The notes below the pieces were generated by a model, which worked only from the letters and a program-made list of their open reading frames with translations, was not told the DNA's origin and made no database searches. Positions 12,501 to 24,797 of a DNA stretch of 64,000 nucleotides are shown piece after piece. The translations under genes and the position numbers were made by a program. Origin of the DNA: Bagarius yarrelli. Lineage: Eukaryota > Chordata > Actinopteri > Siluriformes > Sisoridae. The DNA lies in NCBI GenBank assembly GCA_005784505.1, contig VCAZ01000001.1, positions 3,835,097 to 3,899,096 of the forward strand, written 5' to 3'. Position 1 is the first letter of the stretch, and each line of letters opens with the position of its first letter.

Positions 12501-13016
12501 ATGATTCACGATTCCAAAGAAAAAGTTGGATTAGATGCTGAGGCTTTATTATGAATCGATTCAACATGTTGGAATAATAAGAACTATTTATTTGTTCCAC
12601 ATAATTATCTAAAGTTTACTTAAATATAAGATTTTTTTTTTAAAAAAAGGGGAAAAGGTAGCTAGTAAAACTAACTGAGTTGAGTCCTGTATATTAGCTT
12701 ATAAAAATAATAATGCGACCTACTCTTTAACTAGCACACAACAGGAAGCTTATAAATACTGTTTATTGCTGAAAAGCACTTATTTTATTAATTTAACAAA
12801 TTAAATAATCTCTGCATTACTAATGGTGTCTTAGCTAACAGTAATATGGTTAAACGACACTAGGCTAGGTTAGCCCTGTTAGCATGCTATATAGCACCGG
12901 CGCTACATTTAACTAATAATACATTCTACTAAAAAAAACAAAGTAACACATGTTTGCCTCATACTTCGCAGCTACAAATAATAATAATGCAAATTATGAA
13001 GACAAAACATACCCAT
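9528..13016 (-). CDS. arl1: ADP-ribosylation factor-like protein 1, complete (181 aa)
   Basis: Six exons on the minus strand, in transcript order: 13013-13016 (ATGG only), 12064-12201, 11669-11750, 9907-10018, 9650-9828, 9528-9558 ending in TAA. They total 546 nt, or 181 aa, the usual ARL1 length. The protein begins MGGFFSSL, with Gly2 for N-myristoylation. The P-loop GLDGAGKTT, the switch II motif WDLGGQTS with the GTPase Gln, NKQD for guanine specificity and SATKG all follow in order. The end is LVESLKSRQ, close to vertebrate ARL1. ARL1 is a trans-Golgi small GTPase that recruits GRIP-domain golgins. The first coding exon holds just one codon plus one base. The 1.65-kb third coding intron carries a tRNA-like tandem array and nested transposon fragments. 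Identification is essentially certain. Confidence 0.98.
10146..10580. mobile_element. Tc1/mariner-like fragment interrupted by a SINE
   Basis: After a TA dinucleotide comes CAGTGCTTTAAAAGTATTTACACC and 'CCTTGAACTTT', the familiar end of fish Tc1-like elements. Internal-type sequence 'GGACTAGACCATTCTAACACATGGATAT' resumes at 10510. The segment between is a SINE family B copy. No transposase frame survives. Confidence 0.55.
10295..10505 (-). repeat. tRNA-derived SINE (family B)
   Basis: The plus strand reads CGCATATCCCATCTTA...GGGGGTCAGAGCGCAGGGTCAGC...GAGCAGGAGGGGTTAAAGG...GAGCCACCACTGCCC. The minus strand gives the tRNA-like head 'GGCAGTGGTGGCTCAAATGG' and a B-box-like GGTTCGAGCCC. Other copies, all in the same orientation, are at 27363-27562, 43853-44116 and 46180-46363. 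Confidence 0.65.
10770..11610 (-). repeat. Tandem array of 92-bp tRNA-like units
   Basis: The motif TATAACAG (or a close variant) recurs at about 10889, 10981, 11073, 11165, 11257, 11349, 11438, 11529 and 11597, mostly exactly 92 bases apart. On the minus strand each full unit carries 'TGGTAGCTCAGTGGTTAGTT' (A box) and 'GGGGGTTCAATTCCCAGC' (B box). About nine units lie inside arl1 intron 3, in the same sense as arl1. Confidence 0.85.
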
Positions 13017-13200
13017 TTTACCCTAAATACCCCCAAACTGTGTTGCAGAGAGAAGAACAGGCAACCTCAGGCTTCGTGCTGGAGCGTTTCCGTCTTCGAA
13101 GTTTTAAATGACGTGTCAACGCGGATGTGTACGGTACGTGTGGAGCGGGTTTTTAATGACATCATTTCCGTTTGATGTTTGTACATATGACGTATACAGT
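13017..13200 (-). promoter_or_regulatory. Probable arl1 promoter / 5' UTR
   Basis: This stretch just upstream of the arl1 ATG has more CpG than its AT-rich surroundings (CGTCTTCG, CGCGG and CGGTACG motifs). It contains an ETS-like CGGAAATGAT overlapping a TGATGTCATT CRE-like site near 13156-13170. The location fits a TATA-less housekeeping promoter, but the start site is inferred. Confidence 0.35.
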
Positions 13201-13729
13201 CAGATTGTTTACGCTATTTTATCGTAGATTCGTTTAAGCACTGTAAATACAAAACACTTCCATATGATGTATTACAACCAACAAAAAATATGTAAAAAAT
13301 GATAAAAATATATATTTTTTATAAAATGTTATATGAAATGGCGCCCTCATGCGGTTAATATTTCTACAGACTACACGGCTACATCACAAAGAGGCTCTAT
13401 AACGGTTTATATTACGTAAATTAATTAATTTATTTAAAGACGTTTATACACCAATTTTTTAATTAGTGTCTTTTTTTCGGTTCAAATGAGTCAATTTTGC
13501 TTGAAATAATAATTTTGAAGTAAATCAGGATAATCTATTTTTTTTTTACATTTATTTTCATGCTTTTTTTGTTTGTGAATTAAAATGAATAATTCAGTTT
13601 AAATATATAATTAGTTTTTTATTGCAGTATTTAATTACGTTATGCAAAGATGATCATTTACCCCACTTATGCAGCAAGTATTAAAACTTTGAAAGTGATT
13701 AACCTTTATGACTGGTTAAATTCAGGGTT

Positions 13730-13731
<2 letters not shown>

Positions 13732-13792
<61 letters not shown>

Positions 13793-14039
13793 CTATCTAT
13801 CTATCTATCTACTATTAACTCGTCGCACTTCTGTCTCTGTCTGTCTGTCTGTCTTAATTCTATCTTCTGGGTTTATCTATCTTATCTAGTCTATAGCTTC
13901 TATCTATCTTCTGTTTATCTATTTCTATATCTATCTATTATCTATCTATATATCTATTATCTATCTATCTGTCTATCTGTTCTGTCTCTATCTCTATGTC
14001 GGTCTGTTTCTATCTATCTATCTGATCTATCTTTCTATC

Positions 14040-14072
<33 letters not shown>

Positions 14073-14096
14073 ATCTATCTATCTATCTATCTATCA
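13732..14096. repeat. (TCTA)n compound microsatellite
   Basis: Long runs of TCTA with TCTG and TCTTC interruptions, with one unbroken block of more than ten units from about 13733. The Tyr-Leu-Ser-Ile frames over it are not genes. Confidence 0.9.
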
Positions 14097-14396
14097 CTTT
14101 ACAATGCTATTTGCACAATATTGTTGTTAATTTGCACATTTCATGTCTACCTCATCTTACAATCTGGTTGGCGCTGTTGCGTTATGTTTCGTTCTGTATT
14201 GTCTTTTTGCCCTATCTTTGTAATGTTTGTATTGTTTATTGCACTGTCTGCACCAGGTTGCACACATGCACTTTATGTCTATCCTGTTCTATGTTTTGTG
14301 TAGCAGCAGGGGGTCCTGGAGAAAACGTTATATCATCTCACTGTGTACTGGCATTCTACTATATATGGTTGAAATGACAATAAAGCTCCTTGAACT
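14097..14396 (+). repeat. LINE-type 3' tail with microsatellite end
   Basis: 'GCACTTTATGTCTATCCTG...GGTCCTGGAG...CACTGTGTACTGG...GAAATGACAATAAAGCTCCTTGAACT' is a widespread otophysan 3' tail, here running into (ATCT)n. A copy in the opposite orientation is at 36170-36455 and a fragment at 25966-26030. Confidence 0.6.
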
Positions 14397-14398
14397 CG

Positions 14399-14458
<60 letters not shown>

Positions 14459-14476
14459 GTCTGTCTGTCTGTCTGT
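14397..14476. repeat. (ATCT)n/(GTCT)n microsatellite
   Basis: About 15 ATCT units followed by five GTCT units, directly after the LINE-type tail. Confidence 0.9.
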
Positions 14477-15448
14477 GTTATACGTCACATACAGTGTTAA
14501 TCATATATTTGGTTGTTATTTTCAGGTTCATTCTGTTTGTTTCTGTATGTTATTAACAGTAATATGTATTTATTAACCCTTGTGAAATGTTTGTAGCGGA
14601 TTTACTGCACGTGACTGTGGAGCTCTGTGGAATTCTGGTGCTGAGTTAAACCTGAGGCAAACTTTATCGATGTCTGAGGAAGAATCTGGCAGTGGTGTAC
14701 TGCAGTGTAGTGCACTTTACTACGTTGGTACTGGATTGTCTGGTGAGCTGATGATATCCTGCCTGGCCTCTTACCCTCTTACCCTCTGTAGCTCCTGTAG
14801 TGTCAGAACATTGCATGCTATTTTTCAGCTTTGTGAATGTAATTAAACTTCTTTTCTGTATTTGAACTTTGACCTTTGACTGCTGCATATAGATGTGATA
14901 ATAGCTTAAATGTAGTTGATTGTATCTGCTATTACTCATTACGAGATTGCATTAAATTAAATATATTATTTCGACTATTGCTAAAGCTTGAAAATGTCAA
15001 CTTATTTTAGGATAATTTTCATTTTTATGCTTTAAATTAGCAAAATAATCTGTCAAAAATAATGTACTATTTCGACTAAATCAGAAATATTTGAACTTGC
15101 TAAGATGTGATTTTTTTGAAGTAATAACATGAAGGCTTTTAATAAATTTGTCTAATAGTAGGCTTTCTATTTTATATTTGATTTGCCCTCCCGCTTTAGT
15201 GGATGACTAAACGAAATCTGCGGCTGTAATGAAAAACAAAAGTGTCTTGTGCAAATTTCTACAACACACTACAAGAAAAAAAACCCAAGAAGGGCAAGAA
15301 AACGTACAACAAAGGATCTCTTTACTGTCTCTAAGAGCTACATGTGCTGTCAAACAATACAATAGTTTAGTGTGATTGTTAACTGTGTTTCTGTGGCACA
15401 AATAAAGTCGTCTCCTGGATTCCTGGTGCATCTGAAGGGCTCGGGTGT

Positions 15449-18400
15449 TTACCTCAGCCTGCCGCCAACCTTGCCCTTGCCCCGACCTTTGGCACTGCAT
15501 AGGGGGGAATTAACAGGACTAATTACTTTTTTGTATTTTTTTTATGTAGGAGTGTCACTAATTATTGCCACAACCGGGCCTGATTGTGGAAAACACTTCA
15601 CTGGATTAATATTTTATCTTAGATTTAAAACAAATGACATTACATAATAATAATAATTAATAACAACAACACTAATAATAATTATATATATACACATAAA
15701 ATGAATACTTTATTCATTTTCACTTTAAATCAGTGTCTTTGTAGCTAGTAAGTGAAGACATGTGTGTTATGTTATGATTAGATCGCAGCCACAACAGAAA
15801 TCCAAAGCCTAATCAATATTTATACATGCAAATTCAGAACACACACCAGTTTCACACATTAAATACACACCATGTTTCTAAACCACAATTTTTTAAGAAA
15901 GTAGATTTGTGGCTTATATTAAACTTACTGTTTCCCCTGAAGATCCTCACCGCCGTTCAAACAACAAATCCAAACGTCTAGACTTATTTTTTAACTTTAA
16001 TTTAATATTAAACTCGTGTTATAGGTACAATAGTAGAAAATGTATCCAGCTCCTTAGCTTAATATATGCCGAGATGGCCAGATAAATTAATTTAGAGAGG
16101 ACAGTAAAGCAGGGGGTGAAGGAGCCACTGAACTGGTCCTATTAGGATTACAATTAAAAATCCTAACAATTTTTCCCCTTTAATGCCGTCTTAAATTTGG
16201 GTTTGAGCTGGATCACATGCTCCTAGCTCGCTCCTCTGGGCATCAAGTGGTCTCAGAGGGTGTGGGCCAATCAACTTGCAGTCCTGAGTCTTCATGTTTA
16301 ATGCACTTGTCAATATCAATTCAACTGCAAAGCCGTGGAGAAAAACATTGATATGCACAACATGGCACTATTGACCAGCTCATTTTTTGAATAACATGAA
16401 CGTCAGGTTTTACTGCCAGCTCACAGCTCTTTGACCACCGGGGAAAAGTGACCAGTGTGGCTCAGCTGACTTACCTCTGGTGATCCTTGACTCGAGCCAG
16501 AAGCTGAGTGATCTGTAAGGGACACATATGGAAGCCTCGCTAAGCACAAAAAGATAACATGAGATATCAAAAGGGGAACCTGTGGATCCAAAGGACGTCC
16601 GCACGAGAACCCTCCCCCTGACCGAACCCTACCAGTCGCAAATGCCTTTGACCTGCAGCCACATGCAAGCAAGGGAGCCAGCCTCCAGACCCGGGATAAG
16701 AAGTCTGACCACAGTTACTGACAACAGGCTACACAAGAGTGAGGTCACCATCCTCACAACCAACTACTTACAACTTTTGCTGTTCATTGATTCGGGACTG
16801 AAGAAGAGTCATCTGCAAGCAAGTGACAGTTTTAGACAGGCACGCCAATGACGCCTGTGTAGATTGTTAAAATGGATTCTCTTCTCCAGGTATTTAAGTG
16901 ATGGTACCCCTGTTACCACTGGAAATCTTTTTTTTCACATCATAATTGATGAAAATGTACCACAGAGTAATGCAAGATGATATAAAAATCGAAATGTTCC
17001 CATGCGTATGAAATCGATGAAACACTTACATCATATTTCTGTCTCTTAAGTTTCTCGCTAAGGTCGAACTTTTCAGCCTCCAGCTCCATCATCCACTGCC
17101 ACATCTCGCTGGCCTTTTCTCTGTGGAATCAGGTGACACGTTCAGACACCAGACAGTTTTAAAACCCCAGTTGAAGAGATCTACCTGCCACTGATCTCTC
17201 AAATCTCCCCCTGTGCCAGACGGGTTTAAAGGGGCAATGACTTACTTCAATTTGTCCTCAGACAGATGGTCGATGTTGAGTGGCTTCCTTCTTTCAGCCA
17301 GGATCTTTCTCTTCTTCTCTCTCTCAGTCTGTTTCTTTGCTCCTTTACGGCCCTCCATCTGTCAGGAAGACACGTCACGATAAGATGTGAATCGGATTCG
17401 TGCATTAGTGCCTGCCATGTAAGCAGACAGATCGGATTTTTTTACATTTTTGCAAATGCGAGTCTAATGTCATTAAATAGTGACGGACGCGCATGACGTC
17501 AACTCAGGTGGACACCAATAGTGATGTCAATAACTTAACACAACTGTGTATTTTGATATTTATTATTTTTGTTCACTTAAAATCAGTTGTGTCTGTAAAC
17601 CTAGCGATTAATGTTAAATTCGCGCAGGCTGCAACAAGATCTCTCTGCCTAAATATGGTGTAACTGAATAGTAATTTTGTCTTGGCCCATTGCGCCTATA
17701 GATTATTGTGCCGTTTTTCCTTCCTTTTCTGGTCAGTATGTCTACATTAGGTTGCTTTGTTGTGTTTATCGGATAGATATCGGATACGGATCAGTTTTAA
17801 AAGATGATGTAAGCGGGTCATAAAAAAAAAATCTGATATAGTCACCAAATCGGAATTAGGCATCAAGATCTATAGTGTAAATGCAGCCTAAATCTCTATC
17901 ATTTATTTAATTATCAGTACACACGTCTATATAGGATTATGGTTGATTGAGAAGCCAGATATAGATCACATTCATACCAGAATCTCAGGCCATAGAATCT
18001 CAGGTACATCGAAAGTACTTGTGCCAGTTTCATAGTTCTGACCTTCTGCTGTATTCCCCCATACTGGTGCGTCTTGTTGGTTAGAGCCTTCTTCTTCTTG
18101 GCATCCTCATCCTGTTTCTTCCTTTGTTCTTCCTGCTCTCTTCTCTCCTTCTCTTCCTGTAAGTGATTCAAATCAATAGCTATGTTAACAGCTGGTCTTT
18201 TTCCACCTTTTTTTTTAAAGACTCCTGAAAAGTACATTAGAATTGATTGGCTGGACATTGTGTCACTCACTTGCAGACGAGCCTGTCTTTCCTTCTCTTT
18301 CTCTGCCCGAATCCTGTGTTGTTCCGCTCTCTCGGCACGACGCTTTTCCTGAACAAAGTTCCAGTTTATGTGAGCTGGTTGTTTTTAGACGGGCCTGATG

Positions 18401-21400
18401 AAGTGGCTTTAGACTTGTAGGGTACTCACAATCCTGTTGACCAGAGCAATGAGCTCCTCCTCATCCTTCTTTCTCTGGATGAAGTGAGCCTCGATCAGTG
18501 ACTGCAGCTCTGAAAAATCCTTTTCCTGACGTTTCCTGTGAATGTCCTGAAGTTCACACACACATGCACATATATTATTTGGTTCATGACGTGAGATGAT
18601 ACTTAGCAACACCTTTAGGCTAGCAGCAGAAGGTCTGGGCTACATAGCAGCTAAAATTAGATAAGTTGTCTAGAGAATTAAGGTAGATTCAGAAATCAAG
18701 TTTACTGTTGACCAATCAGAATTACTTTTAAAATATTGAGTGCTTTTATTTGTCATATGCATCAAATAATTTGCCAACAGTTTGTAAATTTGATGTCTGA
18801 GGCTGAGACCAATCTACGCTAACTCTCAGGACATTAATTCACCCTAACCATTACCAATTAGGGCAGTTGTTCTCACAGTGAATCATCCAAACCGCCCAAC
18901 ATCACCCCACCCCCTTAGCGTCGCCCCGGCATATAGATCATGCACACTGTACCCTCTTGGCTATTTTCCATTATAAAGGTACAACAGACTCACATCAAAG
19001 TCCACTTTTTCTCCCTCTGGAATCTTTGGAGCTGCTATATTTGGCACGAACATCCTAAAAAAGATTTTTATTTTCTTTTAATTACTATTAATGGTATACA
19101 TCTAAAAATAATGAACCAATACAATCATTAACAATGCCCTGAAATAATTGCAAAAAAAAAAAAATTTCTTACTTCGGCTTTGGTTTCAGATCATCTAAAA
19201 CAAACAATGACATTAGTATAAGTGGTAACATTTGCACCGGAATGGACAAGCATGCTGGATACACATAACTGAGAAATACTGCGGTGGATGTGATTTTGCC
19301 AACCAGGATGTGATCCTGGATTATTAACATCTTTTGTTAATCCTGGATCAACATTTCAATCATAATCATCAGTGTCTGTCGACCAAACTCGCCTAAATTC
19401 ATTTTTGAATGAATTGAAATCTGGTATTGGTGGCTCATGGTTAAGATGTTGGACTAAGATTGTGGGTTCGATTCCAGACTACCACTGCAGGGCCCCTGAG
19501 CAAGGCCCTTAACCCATAATTGTTCAGTTTTATAAATGAGATAAATGTAAGTGGCTCTGCCAAATGCTGTAAATGTTAATGAATCTTCCCCGCCTTGTTA
19601 ACCAAAATGTAATAATATAAATGTATTTATAAAATAAAAACAGGAAATAATTTAATGTCATATGTAATTCATTACATGCTGTACTGAACAGTTGTATTCA
19701 GTACATCTGTATGCGCAGTTTAGTTAATGTGTGAACATTTCCCTCACCTTCAGGACCAAAAATAGATGTGTGTGTGCAGTAAAATGTATTTAGGTGTGTG
19801 TGCATGAATAGATTTTTTTTTTTCATATTTATGATTTACAAATAGGGTTTAAAAATCTGTGTTGTGATTGTTAAATGTTAAAAGGTTGTGATTTGATGTA
19901 ATAGTGTTAAACCCTGTTTTATAGTAAGAATGTTGCTCTATTGCGGTTCTACAGGTTCACCATTTCAGACCATTTTACATTCAATTGTTCATTAGTGATT
20001 GATTATTGTTTTGGATCGTTATAACTAATCAGTTTCTTTGTGGACAAAAATAGGGAAGGATTTAAATATATTTGAATTAAGGTGTGTTTGGTCGGTACAC
20101 ACTGATGACATCAGATAGTTGTGATTGGTTGATTGAAGTGCAACATGATGCTAATCCAGGATCACATCCTTCTTGGCAAAATCACGTCCACCCAATACTG
20201 CAGTTCTGAACAGTGTTCTATAATATTTGAGTATTGATGTTTATATAAATATAAAAAATAGTTGGCTTGTAAACTTAATTTAATTATGTTGTGTGTGTAA
20301 AGAAATGAAAATGGAATTACCTGTGGCCTCCTCTTCAGCCAGGGCTGAACATCAACAACAAAAAAAATAGGTTTAAACATGTGAATTAAATATATATATA
20401 AATCTGTAAGTAAAGGAAAAATAATGGAAATGTAACATGTAACTAATGTTGTAAATCTGTAAAGTGTAGAATATAATGTTGTAAAATCTTGTAAAGTGTA
20501 AATAATACTGTGTGTAAATCTGTAAAGTGTGTAGTTCAATGTAAAATAATAAGTGTTAAAACTGTAAGTGTAAACTAAAGTGTGTAAATCGTCTGTAAAG
20601 TGTAGAGAATCCGTGTGTAAATCTGTTAAGTGTAAATAATACAGTTAAATTCTGTAAGTGTAAATCTGTAAAGTGTGTAAATCTGTAAAGTGTAGAATAA
20701 TAAGTGTGTAAATCTGTAAAGTGTAGAAAAATAAGTGTAAATCTTAAGTGTAAAATAATCTGTAATAAAGTGTGTAAATGTAAAATAATAGTGTGTAAAT
20801 AATTCTGTAAAGTGTGCAGTGTGTAGAAATAATAAGTGTGTAAAGTGTATAATAAGTGTGTCTGTAAGTGTAAAATAAAGTGTGGAAATCTGTAAAGTGG
20901 AAAATAATCCCGTGTGTAAATCTGTCAAGTGGTATAAAATAGTGTGTAAATCTGTAAAGTGTAAAATAATAAGTGTGTAAATCTGTTAAGTGTAAAATAA
21001 TAAGTGTGTAAATCTATGTAAAGTGTAAATATAAGTGTGTACATCTGTAAATCTGTTGTGTAATCAAGTGTGTAAATCTGTAAAGTGTAATAAGCTATTA
21101 AAGTGTAAAATAAATCCTGTAGTGTAGTAATAGGGTTTAAAAGTGTAAAATAATAAGTGTGTAACAGTAAAGGTAGACTAATAAGTGTACATTGTAAGTG
21201 TAGAATAATAAGTGTGTAATCTGTTAAAAGTGTAGAATATAAGTGTTGTAAATCTGTATAAGTGTGAATAAACGTGTGTAAACTGTAAAGTGTAGAATAA
21301 AGTGTAATCGTCAAGTGTCAATAACAGTGTGTAAATCTGTAACGTGTAAACTAATAGTGTTAAATCTGTAAAGTGTAGAATATAAGTGTGTAGATCTGTA

Positions 21401-24351
21401 AATGTGTAGAAAATAAGTGTGTAAATCTTCAAGTGTAAATCTGTAAAGTGTAAAAATAATGGTACTGTAAAATCTAAGTGTGTAATCATAATAAGTGTGT
21501 AAATCTGTAAGTGTAGAATAATAAGTGTGTAAATCGTAAGTGTGTAAATCTGTAAAGTGTAGAATAAGTGTGTAAACGTAAATCTGTAAATAAATAAGTG
21601 TGTAAAGTAATAAGTGTGTAAATCTGTAAAGTGTAAAAAATAATAAGAATCTGTAAGTGTAAAAAATAAGTGTGTAAATCTGTAAGTAAATAATAAGTGT
21701 GTAAATCTGTAAAGTGTAATAACTGAAATCTGTAAAGTGTAAATGTAATTAAGTGTAGAATAATAAGGTGTTGTTAAAATCTGTAAAGTAAAATAAGTGT
21801 GTAAATCTGGTAAATAATAAATAACTAAGTGGGTCGTAAAGTCTGTAATAGAATAAATCTGTGTGTAAATCTGTTAAAGGTGTAAAAAAGTGTTAAAATA
21901 ATAAGTGTGTAAATCTGTAAAGTGTAGAATAATAAGTGTGTAAATCTGTAGTGTAAAATATAAAGTGTGCTCTGTAAGTGTAGAATAATACGTGTGGTAA
22001 ATCTGTAAAGTGTAAATAATAGTGTGTGTAAATCTGTAAAGTGTAGAATATAAGTGTGTCTAAAGTGTTAAATATAATTTGTAATCGTAAAGTGTAAAGT
22101 ATAAACTGTAATCAAGTGTGTAAATAAGTGTGTATCTGTAATAATAATCGGTAAAGTGTAAAATATAAGTGTTTAAAATCTGTAAATGAAACTACTAAGT
22201 GTGTAAATCTGTAAAGTGTAGAATAATAAGTGTGTAAATCTGTAAAGTGTGTAAAATAACTAAAGTGTGTAAAATCTGTAAAGTGTAGAATAATAGTGTA
22301 AATCCTGTAAAGTGGTAAATCTGTAAGTGTAGATAATAAATCTGTGTGTAAGTGTGTAAATCTGTAAAGTGTAAAATAATAAGTCGTGTGTAATAGCTGT
22401 GTAAATCTGTAAAGTGTAGAATAATAAGTGTGTAAATCTGTACCCGTGTTAGTAAATTTAAAGAATAAAAATGAAGTGGATGTAAGTGTGTAAATCTGTA
22501 ATAAGGTGTAAAATAAAATAAGTGTGTAAATCTGTACAGTGCTAAAATATAAGTGTGTAAAATCTGTAAAGTGTTTAACTGTAAATAATAATAGTGTGTA
22601 AATCGGTAAGTGTAAAATAATAAGTGGTAAATCTGTAAAGTGTAAATAATAAGTGTGTAAATCTGTAAATGTGTAAGTAATCAGGTAAAGTAAATAATAT
22701 GTGGTAAATCTGTAAAGTGTAAATAATAAAGTGTGTAAATCTGTAAAGTGTAGAATAATAAGTGTGTAAATCTGTAAAGTGTAGAATAATAAGTGTGTAA
22801 ATCTGTAAAGTGTGTAAATCTGTAAAGTGTAAAATAATAAGTGTGTAAATCTGTAAAAATGTTGTAAATCTGTGAATACGGTGTAAATCTGTAAAGTAGT
22901 AAATAAATAATAAGTGTGTAAATCTGTAAAGTGTAGAATAAATAAAGTGTGTAAATCTGTAAAGTGTAGAATAATAAGTGTGTAAATCTGTAAAGTGTAA
23001 AGTGGTAAATAAATCTGTAAAGGTAGAATAATAATGTGTAATCTGTAAGTAAAAGCTGTAAAAGTAAAAATAATAAGTGTGTAAATCTGTAAAGTGTAGA
23101 ATAATAAGTGTGTAAATCTGTAAAGTGTAGAATAATAAGTGTGTAAATCTGTAAAGTGTGTAAATCTGTAAAGTGTTAAATAATAAGTGTGTAAATCTGT
23201 AAAGTGTAGAATAATAAGTGTGTAAATCTGTAAAGTGTAGAATAATAAGTGTGTAAATCTGTAAAGTGTAGAATAATAAGTGTGTAAATCTGTAAAGTGT
23301 GTTACTCTGTAATAATAAATCGTAAAGTGTAAATAATAAGTAAATCTGTAAAGTGTTAAATGTTCTGACTAAATAAAAATAAACACTGTATTTGTACACG
23401 ACTTGACGTACATGCTAGAACCCAGCATGGGCTTAGGAATACAGTCAGCTAACATTATAAAGTGTGTTTGTTTGTGTGGCGCCTACAATTTATACCTAAC
23501 CTTAATCATTCCAGAATAAGCAGCGGAGAAGAAAAGCGGAAAATAACAAAGGTATTTAATGAAGGCAAACGATATTTAAAAACTAAATGACGTGATGTTT
23601 ATTAGATAAACAAATCTAGGCTTTTTGAAATGAGCAGAAAATTGTGACGTTACCTTCTCCTTCTGGTTCTGATATAAAAAAAAAACATGAAAAAAACACA
23701 CGTATGAGATATTATAGCACTTTATAATGCACTATATGCTGCATATGAAAGCAGGATAGCAATACAGTGTAGGGTCATGATGGCTGCATGTAAAAAATGC
23801 AATAGAATATTTCTTCCTAACGTTTTCAGATATGATATTATATAAGTCATGCAAAGTTACCTGCATCTTCTTGCGTAGGCACTATGGCCAGAAGAAAGGA
23901 TGAAAGGAAAAGATGAACGTGATGAATAAAGAAGATATTATGTACAATATAAGGCTAGATTTAAGCTATAAAAAGGGTGTATAAAATATGCTTTACCTTC
24001 CACTTCAGGAGGAGGCGCTATTGTAGGAAAGAAGGATAAAACTCCAGTAAGTAAACATTTAAAACAGTCTTAATAAGAAAATTTATGTTTTTTTCAGGGT
24101 TTTTTTTATACAGTAATGTAAAAATGATCGTCGAACATCATGCAGCAGGCCCGGTTCCTGCCAACCATAGACAGGTGGGCGGACAGATATCCCAGGTGGG
24201 CCGTTTTTGGGGGGTGTGGTTGATAATTGATGAGGTAATTTGTAAAATTCAACTGAATAAATGATAGAATAGCAAAAACATTGTTGTACTAATGTTATTA
24301 CTTGGGTTTGGTTAAGAAGACATATTATATTAAGTCAAAATAAAACACATA

Positions 24352-24397
<46 letters not shown>

Positions 24398-24412
24398 GGA
24401 CAACATACAGAC

Positions 24413-24443
<31 letters not shown>

Positions 24444-24480
24444 ATAGACAGACAGACAGACGGACAAACAGACAGACAGG

Positions 24481-24533
<53 letters not shown>

Positions 24534-24592
24534 GGACAGACGACAGATACAGACAGACAGACAGACAGACAGACAGATAGATAGATAGATAG

Positions 24593-24642
<50 letters not shown>

Positions 24643-24737
24643 CAAACAGATAGATAGACAGACAGACAGAGAGACAGACAGACAGACAGACAGATAGATA
24701 GACTAGACTAGACAGACAGACAGATAGACAGACAGAG

Positions 24738-24797
<60 letters not shown>

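Larger units (their letters stand above)
13201..15448. other. Intergenic region between arl1 5' end and tnnt 3' end
   Basis: No gene was seen. It is AT-rich and contains the (TCTA)n arrays and a LINE-type 3' tail listed separately. The part next to 15449 should include the 3' UTR of the troponin T gene, but I found no clear minus-strand AATAAA close to the stop. Confidence 0.5.

Noticed and set aside
20395..23360. Regularly spaced 31-bp repeats resembling a CRISPR array
   Set aside because: There are no unique spacers; the unit is contiguous and the setting is a vertebrate intron.
22575..23399. 274-residue open frame on the minus strand with a repeating FTDLHTYYSTLYRFTH pattern
   Set aside because: It is the 31-bp array read on the minus strand; 31 is not a multiple of three, so all three frames cycle and stay open. 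There is no start context, family or codon bias.
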